Below, in pieces: positions 25,225-34,037 of a stretch of DNA of 64,000 bases. Under the pieces are notes generated by a model. That model was given only the letters and a program-made list of their open reading frames with translations. It did not search any database and was not told the origin of the DNA. This stretch comes from Amorphoplanes digitatis (GTDB lineage: Bacteria > Actinomycetota > Actinomycetes > Mycobacteriales > Micromonosporaceae). The position numbers were made by a program, and so were the translations under genes. The stretch lies in the NCBI RefSeq assembly GCF_014205335.1, contig NZ_JACHNH010000001.1, positions 1,798,001 to 1,862,000 of the forward strand. Direction: 5' to 3'. The stretch's first letter is position 1, and each line of letters begins with the position of its first letter.

Positions 25225-26205
25225 TTACCGCGTCGGCTGGACGTTGGGCTGGGAGCCCGGGTGGAACGGGGTCCGGGCGCCCGTGGTCAGGTTGATGACC
25301 ATGATCCAGGAGCTGCCGCTGTGGTTGCCCGTCAGCACGCCGCGGGCCTTGTCGACGTACGCCATCTCGCGGTCCTGGCCGGCGCCGACGTTGCGCTTGG
25401 CGCCGGTCGCGACGTCGTACTCGACCACGTGCACCGGCTGGTTGTCGGCCGCGGTCTCGCCGAGCTGCCACGCCGTCCAGGCCAGCTTCGCGCCGTCCGG
25501 GCGCCAGCTCGGCACCACCGCGAAGCCGGAGTTCTGGAGGCTGCCTCCGCCGTACGCCGCAACGGTCTTCTCGCCGCCGGTCGCCACCGTGCCGATGGTC
25601 AGGCAGGCGTCGTAGATCGACTCGCAGTCGCCGCCGCGGAAGGCGACCCGCGTGCCGTCCGGCGACCAGGCCACCGCGTCGTCATAGCGCAGCCGGTCGA
25701 TGAGCGAGCCGGTCGCCGCTGCCTTGGTGGCCGCGGCCTCGTCCGGCAGGTCCTGCTCCTTGCAGGAGCTGGGGAAGACCACCGCGGGCTTCGCGCCGGT
25801 CCCGGTCGCCGAGATCCGGTAGACGCCCGGGCCGCCGGTGCAGGACAGCGACGCGAAGGCGATCGTCCTGCCGTCCGGCGCCCAGGACGGGCCGGCGGCG
25901 GCGCGGGTGGTCAGCCGGCGCTTGGCGCTGCCGTCGGCCTTCATGGTCCACAGCTGGCCGGCCTTGAGCAGGGCGATCGACTTGCCGTCGGGCGAGAAGC
26001 GCGGGCGCGACCAGCCGCCGCCGGTGGTGAGCCTCGTCTCGGTCGCGCCCTTGCTCGCGTACACGTCGCCGGAGCGGACGTAGGCCACCAGGCTGGGCAT
26101 CGTCGGCGTGGCCGCCGCCGCGGGCGCCGCCTGGAAGGCCGCTCCCGCGGCGACCCCCGCCACCGCCACCACCGTGTTGCCCGCGAACCGCGTGACTGCC
26201 CTCAT
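25225..26205 (-). CDS. Exported TolB-like beta-propeller protein
   Basis: A 326-residue protein with an N-terminal signal peptide (hydrophobic GNTVVAVAGVAAGAAF, cleavage after APAAAA near residue 33). It then has WD40-like PD40 blades, each with the PDGxxIA-type motif: RFSPDGKSIAL, SWAPDGRTIAF, AWSPDGTRVAF and SWRPDGAKLAW. It resembles the propeller of TolB but lacks TolB's N-terminal domain and has no Tol neighbours. It may bind a ligand or partner outside the cell; no catalytic residues are visible. ATG 26205 was chosen as it begins the signal peptide; a start at 26256 is less likely. It is the last gene before the 19-bp array. Confidence 0.82.
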   Translation of the reverse strand: MRAVTRFAGNTVVAVAGVAAGAAFQAAPAAAATPTMPSLVAYVRSGDVYASKGATETRLTTGGGWSRPRFSPDGKSIALLKAGQLWTMKADGSAKRRLTTRAAAGPSWAPDGRTIAFASLSCTGGPGVYRISATGTGAKPAVVFPSSCKEQDLPDEAAATKAAATGSLIDRLRYDDAVAWSPDGTRVAFRGGDCESIYDACLTIGTVATGGEKTVAAYGGGSLQNSGFAVVPSWRPDGAKLAWTAWQLGETAADNQPVHVVEYDVATGAKRNVGAGQDREMAYVDKARGVLTGNHSGSSWIMVINLTTGARTPFHPGSQPNVQPTR

Positions 26206-26291
26206 GTCCGACGCCCCCCGACGTAGTCCCTGCTTGTACCTCCACGATCGTCGCAACCGGGCTGCAACTAAGAAGTTCCCACGCCGAAACC

Positions 26292-26335
26292 AAAAAAAAT
26301 CGGGACCGTTCGGGTAAACACGCCTGGATCAGGCG
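26292..26335 (-). terminator. Hairpin and T-run after the hypothetical gene
   Basis: On the minus strand the stop codon of the gene at 26329 lies inside a stem CGCCTG-ATC-CAGGCG (26321-26335). A T8 run follows about 21 bases later (26292-26299), very unusual in this GC-rich DNA. The separation is long for a classic intrinsic terminator, so the call is tentative. Confidence 0.45.
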
Positions 26336-26976
26336 GCCGTGGCCGCCCACATCGCGATGAACGCGGCCGCCTCGCCGGCCAGCCAGCGCTCGACGTCGCC
26401 GGCCTTCGCGCCCGGGTCCATCCGGTGTGAGACGCCGCGGCGCAGGTCGACAAGCACCGGCTCGGCGCCGGGCAGGACCTGGTCCATGTGCCGGGCCATC
26501 AGGTGCAGCGTCGCGGTGATGGCCTCGGGGGTCGGCGGCTGCTCGTCGAAGTGCAGCCGGACCGCCTCGCGGCGGCCGTCCGCGTAGCGCAGCCCGAAGT
26601 GAGGGTTGATCTTCACCGCGAGCGGGCCGACGGAGGCCAGGGCGTCCCGGGTCTGCGCCAGGCTGACCTCCTCCGGGTCGCCGAGGGAGTGCAGGTAGGT
26701 CGTCGCGCCGGCGCTGACGGCCTCGTAGAGCGGCTTCCACCGCGGCTTCACCAGATCGGGGACGCCGTTGAGGTAGCTGCCGCCGGTGCGGAACGCGATG
26801 TCGGCCTTGAGCGCCTTGACCATCTGGCCGTGCGGGTTGAAGCCGGAGCGGCGTTCGCGCTGGCGCCGGAGTCCGCCGACGAAGGTGGCCTTGGCCGGAC
26901 CTGTCCGCGCGACATAACGGGTGAACCCGAGCATCGTGGTGTATGGCGGAATCGTGGACAAAACAGGCGTCGTCAC
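26329..26976 (-). CDS. Conserved-looking protein of unknown function
   Basis: A 215-residue protein with no recognised domain. GTG 26976 was chosen because GGGGAG lies six bases upstream; later ATGs lack such a site. Features include a basic segment RRQRERRSGFNPHGQMVKALK (about residues 42-62), RTGGSYLNGVPDLVKPRWKPLYE, PLAVKINPHFGLRYADGRREAVRLHF, and a C-terminal Ala-rich helix. Sequence style is soluble alpha/beta. It is divergent from the ECF sigma factor at 27176, with an 18-base dyad between them, so joint regulation is possible. Confidence 0.7.
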   Translation of the reverse strand: MTTPVLSTIPPYTTMLGFTRYVARTGPAKATFVGGLRRQRERRSGFNPHGQMVKALKADIAFRTGGSYLNGVPDLVKPRWKPLYEAVSAGATTYLHSLGDPEEVSLAQTRDALASVGPLAVKINPHFGLRYADGRREAVRLHFDEQPPTPEAITATLHLMARHMDQVLPGAEPVLVDLRRGVSHRMDPGAKAGDVERWLAGEAAAFIAMWAATAA

Positions 26977-27005
26977 AATGATCTCCCCGCAGCTCAGCGC
27001 TGGTT

Positions 27006-27023
27006 TTAGTACACACATACTAA
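27006..27023. promoter_or_regulatory. Inverted repeat TTAGTA-N6-TACTAA in a divergent intergenic region
   Basis: Six-base perfect arms spaced by six bases, in an AT-rich patch of the 199-base gap between the minus-strand hypothetical gene and the ECF sigma gene. On the minus strand TAGTAT (27017-27022) could also be a -10 element. The shape fits a MarR- or PadR-type dimer site. No such regulator is adjacent. Confidence 0.5.
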
Positions 27024-27175
27024 TCGAGGGGTACGACATTCCCCAAACCTCGGGTGGTCGCGTGAACGCGGTGAGTGATCAACGATCAGTCCGGCCGGCC
27101 GGCCCCGGTGATGAGTTCTCGGGTCCGCTCCCGTCACACCTACGACGGGACACGAATTGGCGGAAGGATGACGTG

Positions 27176-28156
27176 ATGGGTGCGGACACGCGGCTGGAAA
27201 TGAGCGAGGTCGGCGAGCCGGCGTTCGCGGGACTGGTGGAGCGGCACCGGCGGGAGCTGCACGTGCACTGCTACCGGATGCTGGGGTCGTTCGAGGACGC
27301 CGAGGACACCGTGCAGGAGACGTTCCTGCGCGCCTGGCGGCGGCGGGAGACCTTCGAGGGCCGGTCGACGTTCCGGGCCTGGCTGTACCGGATCGCCACC
27401 AACGCCTGCCTGGACCTGCTCGCCAAGTGCCGCCCGGAGCCCGCGACCGGCGGCGAGGTGCGGTGGCTGCAGCCGTACCCGGACCGGCTGCTCGACGAGC
27501 TGCCCGCGGCCGGCGCGGACGAGCCGGAGGCCGTCGCCGTCGCGCGGGAGACCGTCGAGCTGGCGTACCTGGTCGCGGTCCAGCACCTCGCGCCGCGCCC
27601 GCGGGCCGTGCTGATCCTGCGGGACGTGCTCGGCTGGCCGGCGAAGGACGTCGCGGAGCTCCTCGGTGACTCCGTCAACTCCGTGAACAGCGCGCTGCAA
27701 CGGGCCCGGGCCGGCATGCGGGAGCACCTGCCCGCCGAGCGGCAGGACTGGACCGGCGGCGAGCAGGACGCCGGCACGCGCGAGCTGGTGCGCCGCTACA
27801 CCGAGGCCAGCGTGGCCACGGACATCGACCTGGTCGCCGCGCTGCTGCGCGACGACGTCCGCTGCTCGATGCCGCCGACGCCGGGGCTGTTCCTCGGCCG
27901 CGACGCGGTGGTGCACGACTGGGTCGAGAGCGGCTTCGGGGACATGGAGAATCTGCGCACCGTACCCACCTCCGTGAACCGGCAGCCGGCCGTCGCCTTC
28001 TACCACTGGCGGGAGCGGGAGGGCGCGTACCTGCCGCTGACGATCGACGTCCTGCGCGTCACCGGCGGGGCGATCACCGAGATCACCACGTTCCACGCCG
28101 ACCGGTTCCCGCGGCTCGGCCTGCCGGAGCGGCTGCCGGCGGACGGCACCGAGTAG
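27176..28156 (+). CDS. ECF sigma factor with SnoaL-like C-terminal domain (SigG/SigJ type)
   Basis: A 326-residue sigma factor. Region 2 includes CYRMLGSFEDAEDTVQETFLRAWRRRETFEGRSTFRAWLYRIATNACLD, split around residues 34-82. Region 4 is ILRDVLGWPAKDVAELLGDSVNSVNSALQRAR near 144-175. The remaining 130 residues are a SnoaL-like (NTF2-fold) domain with RRYTEASVATDIDLVAALLRDD. This is the layout of mycobacterial SigG and SigJ, ECF groups in which the C-terminal domain regulates activity in place of an anti-sigma factor. ATG 27176 has GGAAGG eight bases before it. The next two small genes follow closely. Confidence 0.88.
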   Translation: MGADTRLEMSEVGEPAFAGLVERHRRELHVHCYRMLGSFEDAEDTVQETFLRAWRRRETFEGRSTFRAWLYRIATNACLDLLAKCRPEPATGGEVRWLQPYPDRLLDELPAAGADEPEAVAVARETVELAYLVAVQHLAPRPRAVLILRDVLGWPAKDVAELLGDSVNSVNSALQRARAGMREHLPAERQDWTGGEQDAGTRELVRRYTEASVATDIDLVAALLRDDVRCSMPPTPGLFLGRDAVVHDWVESGFGDMENLRTVPTSVNRQPAVAFYHWREREGAYLPLTIDVLRVTGGAITEITTFHADRFPRLGLPERLPADGTE

Positions 28157-28161
28157 TACCG

Positions 28162-28437
28162 GTGCGGACGCTCGCGCTGCGCGGCGGCGCGCGCGTCGCG
28201 GTGGTCGCGGCCCAGTGGCGCGACGCGTTCGGCGTCGTCACCCGCGGGCGCGTGCGGCTGGAGCTGCGCGACGGCGAGCCCGGGCCGGTCCTCGGGCGCG
28301 GCGCCGGGTTCTGGCTCCGCGGCACCGGCGTCCGCGCCCTGCGCAATCCCGGCCGTCGCACGGCGCGGGTGCGCATCTTCACGCCCAAGGTCAGGAACAC
28401 GCCGAACGATGGAGGAGCACATGAACAGCAGGGATGA
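28162..28437 (+). CDS. Small protein, possibly a degenerate cupin
   Basis: A 91-residue protein beginning at a GTG five bases after the sigma factor stop. It reads as a single beta-rich domain: VVTRGRVRLELRDGEPG, then a GRGAGFWLRGTGVRALRNPG turn and RTARVRIFTPK. This resembles the strand-turn-strand pattern of cupins (gain of function is not visible: metal-binding His residues are absent). Its end overlaps the start of the DUF6069-like gene by 17 bases. The ribosome site is weak. It could instead be a coincidental open frame within an operon. Confidence 0.5.
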   Translation: MRTLALRGGARVAVVAAQWRDAFGVVTRGRVRLELRDGEPGPVLGRGAGFWLRGTGVRALRNPGRRTARVRIFTPKVRNTPNDGGAHEQQG

Positions 28438-28858
28438 CACCGGGCGGTTCCGCGGGCTCGCCGTCACCGGCCTGATCGCCACGCCCGCGGCGGTGGCGGC
28501 CACCACCTTCGCCGCCGCGCTCGCCGAGGCCGCCGGCGTCGACTTCGAGATCCCCGACGGCGGCGAGACCATCCCGCTGCCCGGGTTCGCCGTGGTGACC
28601 GGCTTCTTCTCGGTCGTGGGCGTCGTCATCGCCGCGGCGCTGCTTCGCTGGAGCGCCCGGCCCGCCGCGCGATTCGTGTGGACGGCCGGGTCGCTGACCG
28701 TGATCTCGCTGGTCCCGCCCCTCATCTCCGGCGCCGACGCCGCCACCGTCGCCGCCCTCCTCATGCTGCACCTCGTCGCCGCGGCGGTGATGATCCCCGC
28801 CCTGGCGCGGAGCCTGCGCACCCGGACGCGCCCCGGGCCGCCGGGCGGCGGTCAATGA
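28421..28858 (+). CDS. DUF6069-like four-helix membrane protein
   Basis: A 145-residue protein with four hydrophobic segments at about residues 11-32, 51-73, 83-101 and 104-124. The spacing and the pattern PGFAVVTGFFSVVGVVIAAALLRW and AATVAALLMLHLVAAAVMIP match DUF6069 proteins of actinomycetes, whose function is unknown. ATG 28421 is preferred over 28409 because GGAGGAG at 28411 lies directly before it. Co-directional with the SigG-like sigma factor and likely in its operon. In other actinomycetes, sigma factors of this type also sit beside small membrane proteins. Confidence 0.72.
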   Translation: MNSRDDTGRFRGLAVTGLIATPAAVAATTFAAALAEAAGVDFEIPDGGETIPLPGFAVVTGFFSVVGVVIAAALLRWSARPAARFVWTAGSLTVISLVPPLISGADAATVAALLMLHLVAAAVMIPALARSLRTRTRPGPPGGGQ

Positions 28859-28870
28859 ATACTGGGGACC

Positions 28871-29644
28871 ATGGCACTGATCCGTTGCGACTTCTCCTCC
28901 GAGGCGCTCGAGCTCGGCACCTCGATGACCGTGCTGCTGCCCGAGCGCGCGGGTGCCCAGATCGGGCTCACCGGGCACGACACCGGGGCGCCGCCGCCGG
29001 TGCTCTACCTGCTGCACGGCCTGACCGACGACGACACCGCCTGGACCCGGTACACGTCCATCGAGCGGTACGCGGCCGAGCTCGGCCTCGCCGTGGTCAT
29101 GCCGCAGGTGCACCGCAGCTTCTACGCCGACGAGGCGTACGGCGCGAGGTTCTGGACGTTCCTGTCCGAGGAGCTGCCGGCCGTGGTGTCGTCGTTCTTC
29201 CGCGTCTCGACCCGCCGCGAGGACACGTTCGTGGCGGGCCTGTCCATGGGCGGCTACGGCGCCTTCAAGTGGGCGCTGCGCGAGCCGGGCCGGTTCGCGG
29301 CCGCCGCCAGCCTCTCCGGCGCGCTGGATCTGGCCTACATGAGCCAGTGGGACAAGCGCCCGCACATGACCGCCCTCATCGCGCGGGTCTTCGCCGGCCG
29401 CTCGGTCGCCGGTACCGACGACGACCTGCTGCACCTGCTCGCCACCAACGGCGGCGACCTGCCGCGGCTGCTGCTGCGCTGCGGCGCCGACGACCACCTG
29501 GTCGCGCAGAACGAGCGGTTCGTGGCCGCCTGCCACGAGCACGGCGTCGCGATCGACGCCGCCTTCGGGCCGGGCGCGCACGAGTGGTCCTACTGGGACG
29601 CCCAGATCCGCGCTGTCCTCGACTGGCTGCCGATCAAGAGCTAG
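28871..29644 (+). CDS. Esterase-D-fold alpha/beta hydrolase (PF00756 type)
   Basis: A 257-residue putative esterase. The core is [24 protein letters not shown] (oxyanion strand near residue 38-61), [11 protein letters not shown], nucleophile Ser in [14 protein letters not shown] near 122-135, and the histidine in GAHEWSYWD near 238-246. The family holds S-formylglutathione hydrolases, acetyl-xylan esterases and antigen-85-like mycolyltransferases; this compact, signal-less form is usually called tributyrin esterase-like. It ends with a four-base overlap with the stop of the convergent chemoreceptor gene. Substrate unknown. Confidence 0.85.
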   Translation: MALIRCDFSSEALELGTSMTVLLPERAGAQIGLTGHDTGAPPPVLYLLHGLTDDDTAWTRYTSIERYAAELGLAVVMPQVHRSFYADEAYGARFWTFLSEELPAVVSSFFRVSTRREDTFVAGLSMGGYGAFKWALREPGRFAAAASLSGALDLAYMSQWDKRPHMTALIARVFAGRSVAGTDDDLLHLLATNGGDLPRLLLRCGADDHLVAQNERFVAACHEHGVAIDAAFGPGAHEWSYWDAQIRAVLDWLPIKS

Positions 29645-31182
29645 GACCGCAGGCTGCTCGCCATCCGGGCCTGCTCCTCGAGGACCTCGTTCATGCGCGC
29701 CTGCACGGCGTCCATCTGGCCGATCGTCTCGCTCGTGGTGAGGATGCCGGCGGAGACCGTGCGCGTGCTGTTCTGGATGCCGGCGATCTGCTCCGCGACC
29801 CGCTGGGTGGCCTCGGCGGTCTCCCGGGCCAGGTCCTTGACCTCGCCGGCCACCACGGCGAAGCCCTTGCCGGCCTCGCCGGCGCGGGCCGCCTCGATCG
29901 TCGCGTTGAGCGCCAGCAGGTTGGTCTGCTCGGCGATCGACGAAATGATCTTGATGACGTCGCCGATGGCGGTGGACGCGTTGCCCAGCGCCTCGACCTC
30001 GTTGGTCATGTCGGAGGCGCGGCTGACCGCGTCCTGTGCGACCCGGGTCGCGTCGTCGCTTGCCGCGCGCAGCCGCGAGACCGTGTCCAGCAGGGCCTGT
30101 GCGTTCTCCGCGGTGTTCTCCACGGCGCGGACGATCTCGAGTCGCTGCGACACCAGCTGCGCCACGTTGCGCAGCGCCGACGCGCGCGATTCGGACAGGT
30201 CGATGAAGTCGCCGGTGAAGAAGTCCATCGTGCCGACGATGCGGCCGTTGCTGTGGATCGGGAAGCACACGCCCGAGGACACCCCGGCGCGCTGGGCGGC
30301 GGGCGCCCGTACGCAGTCGGTGAGCTCGCCGATGTCGCGCACGAAGACCAGGTCCCCGGCGCGCCAGGCCCGGCCGGAGAGGCCGGCGCCCTCGGCGAAC
30401 GTGGCGGCCAGCGTCACCTTGCGGAACTCGTCGCTGACCGTGCCCGAGTCGACCTTGAAGCGCAGCACCTCCTGCTCCTCGTCGACCTGCCAGTACGAGC
30501 CGTAGGACCAGCCGAACGTCGTGCGTACCGCGTCAAGCGTGTTGCGCAGCGCCGACGACAGGTCGGCCGATTCGCCGAGCACGGCGACCACGTTCGTGAC
30601 GGCGGCCCGGTCGACGGCGGCCTGCCGCAGCTCGGCGGCGGCGACGGCGCTGAACCGGGCCTGCTCGGCGATGCGCGCGATCGACGCCCACTTCTCGCCC
30701 CGCGGCCCGTCGATGTAGAGCGGCTCCGCGGAGTAGTACTCCAGCACCGCGATCTGCTGGTCGCGGTGCAGGACGGGAATGACGACGGCGGCCGCCATGC
30801 CGGCCCGGGACGCGGCCTGGCAGCGCAGGCAGTCCTCGCAGCCCGCCAGCGCGCCGAGGTAGACGAAGCGCTTCGTGCTCCACGCCTTGCCGACCAGGCC
30901 GACGTCGGCCGGCACGGGCCGGTCCGCCACGACCGCCCGCAGCTCGGGCGTGATCGGCCCGGTCTCGTACGCCACGACGAGGTTGCCCTCGCCGTCGGGC
31001 AGCCAGGCCGCGCCGTAGCTGAAGTTGTGCGACGCGACGGTGCTGTCGACGGTGATCCGCCAGGTGGACGGCCCGTCGGTGACCTCCTCGAGATCCGTGA
31101 TCAGTTTCTCGAGGCTCTCGACGTCCTGCGGTACGGGACGCAGCGTCGCGCCGGCCGCTGGCCGTGATCGAAAAGGGGCCAC
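29641..31182 (-). CDS. Cytoplasmic methyl-accepting chemotaxis protein with two GAF domains
   Basis: A 513-residue chemoreceptor without membrane helices. About residues 30-180 and 190-340 are GAF sensor domains. The C-terminal half is the MCP signalling hairpin with the conserved tip [26 protein letters not shown], split here near 404-430. GAF1 carries C115-x2-C118-x2-C121, which could bind a metal, haem or Fe-S cluster. GTG 31182 has GGAG seven bases upstream. No CheA, CheW or CheR genes are nearby, so it must use a distant chemotaxis system. Redox or gas sensing is inferred from the cysteine motif only. Confidence 0.87.
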   Translation of the reverse strand: MAPFRSRPAAGATLRPVPQDVESLEKLITDLEEVTDGPSTWRITVDSTVASHNFSYGAAWLPDGEGNLVVAYETGPITPELRAVVADRPVPADVGLVGKAWSTKRFVYLGALAGCEDCLRCQAASRAGMAAAVVIPVLHRDQQIAVLEYYSAEPLYIDGPRGEKWASIARIAEQARFSAVAAAELRQAAVDRAAVTNVVAVLGESADLSSALRNTLDAVRTTFGWSYGSYWQVDEEQEVLRFKVDSGTVSDEFRKVTLAATFAEGAGLSGRAWRAGDLVFVRDIGELTDCVRAPAAQRAGVSSGVCFPIHSNGRIVGTMDFFTGDFIDLSESRASALRNVAQLVSQRLEIVRAVENTAENAQALLDTVSRLRAASDDATRVAQDAVSRASDMTNEVEALGNASTAIGDVIKIISSIAEQTNLLALNATIEAARAGEAGKGFAVVAGEVKDLARETAEATQRVAEQIAGIQNSTRTVSAGILTTSETIGQMDAVQARMNEVLEEQARMASSLRS

Positions 31183-31284
31183 CGTGTCACTCCAATGCCG
31201 TGTCCGTCACCCGCACCCGCAATCCACTAATCATGGGACAGCGCGGGCCGGTCACGGGCCGGATTGACGAAGCTGCGGCGCGGT

Positions 31285-32190
31285 TCAGTCGGTGTCGCGG
31301 GCCTGCTCGGCCAGGAACCGTTCCAGCTCGGCGCCGAGCTCCTCGGCGGTGGGCAGCGGACCCTCCGACTCGGCCAGCAGGTTGCCCCGGCGGCCCCGGA
31401 GGAACGCGTCGTACTGCGCCTCCAGCGACGACACCAGCCGGCCCGCCTGCTCGTCGGCGGCGATCTGCTTGTCCACCTCCTCGCGGACCAGCTCCGCGGC
31501 CTCGCGCAGCTGACCGGTCGGCAGGGCCAGTCCGGTCGTCCGGGACACGGAGTCCAGCAGCAGCTCGGCCGCCGCCGGATAGGTGGTCTGCGCCAGGTAG
31601 TGCGGCACGTGTGCGGCGTAGCCCATCGCGTCGTGTCCGGCCTGGCCCAGCCGGAACTCCAGCAGGTTGCCGACGCTCGCCGGCACCTGGACGCGTTGCA
31701 GCCACGACTCGCGGTCGCCGAGCAGGCGCTGGTCGGTGGCGTGCGCGGTGATGCTCACCGGGCGGGTGTGCGGCACCGCCATCGGGATGGCGTTGAGTCC
31801 GACGGTCAGCTTCACGCCGAAGCGCTCGATCAGGGCGGTGACGGCCCCGATGAAGCGTTCCCATTGCAGGTCCGGCTCGGGGCCGGCGAGCAGCAGGAAC
31901 GGCGTCCCGAGCTGGTCGCGCACGAGGTGCAGCGCCAGGCTCGGCTCCTCGTAGCTCTCCCAGTGGTCCTCGACGAAGATCATCGAAGGCCGGCGGGAGC
32001 GGTAGTCGAGCAGCTGGTCGACGTCGAAGGTCGCGAGGACCCGGGTGTCGAGCTGGTCCAGCAGGTGTTCGCGGGAAAGCTGAATCGCACTCCCGGCGTC
32101 GACGAAGCCGGTGAGTGCCTGCAGAAGCACCGGGGAGTCCAGCTCAGGCAGGTCGTCGGCCAACTCGTAGAGCCCGTGTGGGTCGAGCAC
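31285..32190 (-). CDS. PAC2-family protein (proteasome assembly chaperone-like)
   Basis: A 301-residue protein of the PAC2 family common in actinomycetes and archaea, related to eukaryotic proteasome assembly chaperone 2. It has SPVLLQALTGFVDAGSA near residue 19-35, FDVDQLLDYRSRRP and PFLLLAGPEPDLQWERFIGAV. GTG 32190 was chosen because GAGGAGG lies eight bases upstream; the ATG at 32232 would add residues without support. Actinomycete proteasomes assemble without known PAC help, so the real role is uncertain. It lies between two chemoreceptor genes on the same strand. Confidence 0.85.
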   Translation of the reverse strand: MLDPHGLYELADDLPELDSPVLLQALTGFVDAGSAIQLSREHLLDQLDTRVLATFDVDQLLDYRSRRPSMIFVEDHWESYEEPSLALHLVRDQLGTPFLLLAGPEPDLQWERFIGAVTALIERFGVKLTVGLNAIPMAVPHTRPVSITAHATDQRLLGDRESWLQRVQVPASVGNLLEFRLGQAGHDAMGYAAHVPHYLAQTTYPAAAELLLDSVSRTTGLALPTGQLREAAELVREEVDKQIAADEQAGRLVSSLEAQYDAFLRGRRGNLLAESEGPLPTAEELGAELERFLAEQARDTD

Positions 32191-32317
32191 GCTCTTGACC
32201 TCCTCAGGATGCGCCCGCGGAGGGGCGGGCAATGTGGTGTCAACACCGGAGCCCGCACGTTAATTCCTGCCGTCCGCGCTCCGACCCGATACAGATGATC
32301 TTCGCAGACCTCGGCGG

Positions 32318-33937
32318 TCAGACCTGGAACTGGGACACGAGGCTCTGTAGCTCGTCGGCGAGCCGGGCCAGCTCCGCGGCCGTACGCCGGGAGTCGCCCA
32401 CGCTGTCGTTGGTGCTCTGCGCGGCCTCGGCGACGGCTGTGATGGTCTGCGCGATCTCCGTCGACCCGCCGGCCGCCTCGGAGACGCTGCGCCCGATCTC
32501 GGTGGTGGTCGCGGTCTGCTCCTCGACGGCCGAGGCGATCGTGTCGGAGTACGCGTTGATCCGCTCGATGACCTCGGCGATCTGGGCGATCGCGTCGACC
32601 GCGGCCGAGGTGTCGGTCTGGATCGCCTGGATCCGGCTGGAGATCTCCTCGGTGGCCTTCGCGGTCTCCTGTGCCAGGTCCTTGACCTCGCTGGCGACCA
32701 CGGCGAAGCCCTTGCCGGCCTCGCCCGCGCGGGCCGCCTCGATCGTCGCGTTCAGCGCCAGCAGGTTGGTCTGCTCGGCGATCGAGGTGATCACCTTCAC
32801 GATGTTGCCGACCTCGGCGGAGGAGACGCCGAGCTTGGCGACGGTGATGTTGGCCGACTGCGCCACCTCGACCGCGCCGCGGGCGACCTCGGCGGCGTCG
32901 GCGGCGCTGGTGGCGATCTCCCGGATCGACGCGCTCATCTCCTCCGAGGCGGCGGCGACCGTGGCGACGTTGGCGCTGACCTGCTCGGCCGCGGTGCTGA
33001 CGTGGCCGGCCCGCGTGCTGGTCTGCTCGGAGTTCACCGCGATGCGGCCGCTGAGCTCGGTCATCTCCTGCGCCGAGCCGGCCAGGGTGTGGCTGCTGCC
33101 GCTGATCTGCGAGATGGTGCTGCTCAGGGTCGCGGTGGCCCGGTCGAGCTGCGCGCCCATCCGCCCGATCTCGTCGGTGCTGGTCTCGCCGATCTTGGCG
33201 GTCAGGTCGCCCTCGGCGATCCGGTCGATGACGCCGGCGACCGTACCGACCCGCTTCACGATGCCGCGTGCGATCGCGAGGCCCAGCGCCATGCCGAGTA
33301 CGAGGCCGACCACCAGCACGATGATGACGAAGTTGCGGCCCGACTTGTACGCCGCCTCGGCGTCGGCCTTGTTCGTCTTCGCCGCCTCGTTCTCCTGCAT
33401 GGCGAGCTGTTCGAGGTTGTACTTGGCCCGGATGATCGCGGGTGTGAGCTGGGAGTCGCGCACGGCGATGGTGGCGGCGGGGTTGCCGCCGCGCGCCGTT
33501 TTCAGGTAGGTGTCCCGGGCGACCTTGTACTTGTCCCAGAGCAGGATCGTCTGGTCCATCAGTGCCGGGTTGACGGTGTTGGCGCGGTACGCGGTGTTGT
33601 CCGCGTCGATCTGCGCATCGAGCGCCTTGATGGTCGGCAGCCAGGACGGGTCGGGTGTCTGTCCGTAGTTGAGAACGGCGGAGTGCTGGCTGCCGACGTC
33701 CGAGGTGATCCTGTTGAGCTGCTGCGACGCCACGAAGCTCTCGTCGTAGAGGTCACTGACCGCCTTGTTCAGCGTCGACATGCCCAGGATCGCCGCCGCA
33801 CCCACCAGCGCCGTGACGAGGGTCATCGTGCCGACGATGATGAGGATCTTCGCGTTCAGCGACCGGTTGGCGATCCAGCGCCTCGCCGGGTTCTTCCAGC
33901 GCTTCCGGGCGGAGGTCTTGGGCGCGTCGGCAGTCAT
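32318..33937 (-). CDS. Transmembrane methyl-accepting chemotaxis protein
   Basis: A 539-residue receptor. TM1 is near residues 29-50 ([22 protein letters not shown]) and TM2 near 189-212 ([23 protein letters not shown]), flanking a four-helix-bundle periplasmic ligand domain. A HAMP domain ([24 protein letters not shown]) follows, then the MCP hairpin with tip [21 protein letters not shown]. Full-length and typical. It shares an almost identical signalling tip with the cytoplasmic receptor at 29641, which suggests recent shared origin of the module or strong constraint. No che genes are next to it. The ligand is unknown. Confidence 0.92.
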   Translation of the reverse strand: MTADAPKTSARKRWKNPARRWIANRSLNAKILIIVGTMTLVTALVGAAAILGMSTLNKAVSDLYDESFVASQQLNRITSDVGSQHSAVLNYGQTPDPSWLPTIKALDAQIDADNTAYRANTVNPALMDQTILLWDKYKVARDTYLKTARGGNPAATIAVRDSQLTPAIIRAKYNLEQLAMQENEAAKTNKADAEAAYKSGRNFVIIVLVVGLVLGMALGLAIARGIVKRVGTVAGVIDRIAEGDLTAKIGETSTDEIGRMGAQLDRATATLSSTISQISGSSHTLAGSAQEMTELSGRIAVNSEQTSTRAGHVSTAAEQVSANVATVAAASEEMSASIREIATSAADAAEVARGAVEVAQSANITVAKLGVSSAEVGNIVKVITSIAEQTNLLALNATIEAARAGEAGKGFAVVASEVKDLAQETAKATEEISSRIQAIQTDTSAAVDAIAQIAEVIERINAYSDTIASAVEEQTATTTEIGRSVSEAAGGSTEIAQTITAVAEAAQSTNDSVGDSRRTAAELARLADELQSLVSQFQV

Positions 33938-34037
33938 CGGTGTGCAACCTCGTGAGTAGTCCGGCTGGAACGGATCGTCCCTTTCTCACTATCGACTGCC
34001 ATACGGGTCTGCCGGGGTGATATCCGCATGTTCGGGA

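Noticed and set aside
28162-28437. Functional metal cupin
   Set aside because: The strand-turn pattern is cupin-like but the His/Glu metal ligands are missing, so only a weak call is kept.
31183-31284. tRNA or small RNA gene in the gap between chemoreceptor and PAC2 genes
   Set aside because: No cloverleaf or T-loop GGTTCGA-type sequence was found; no promoter-terminator pair.
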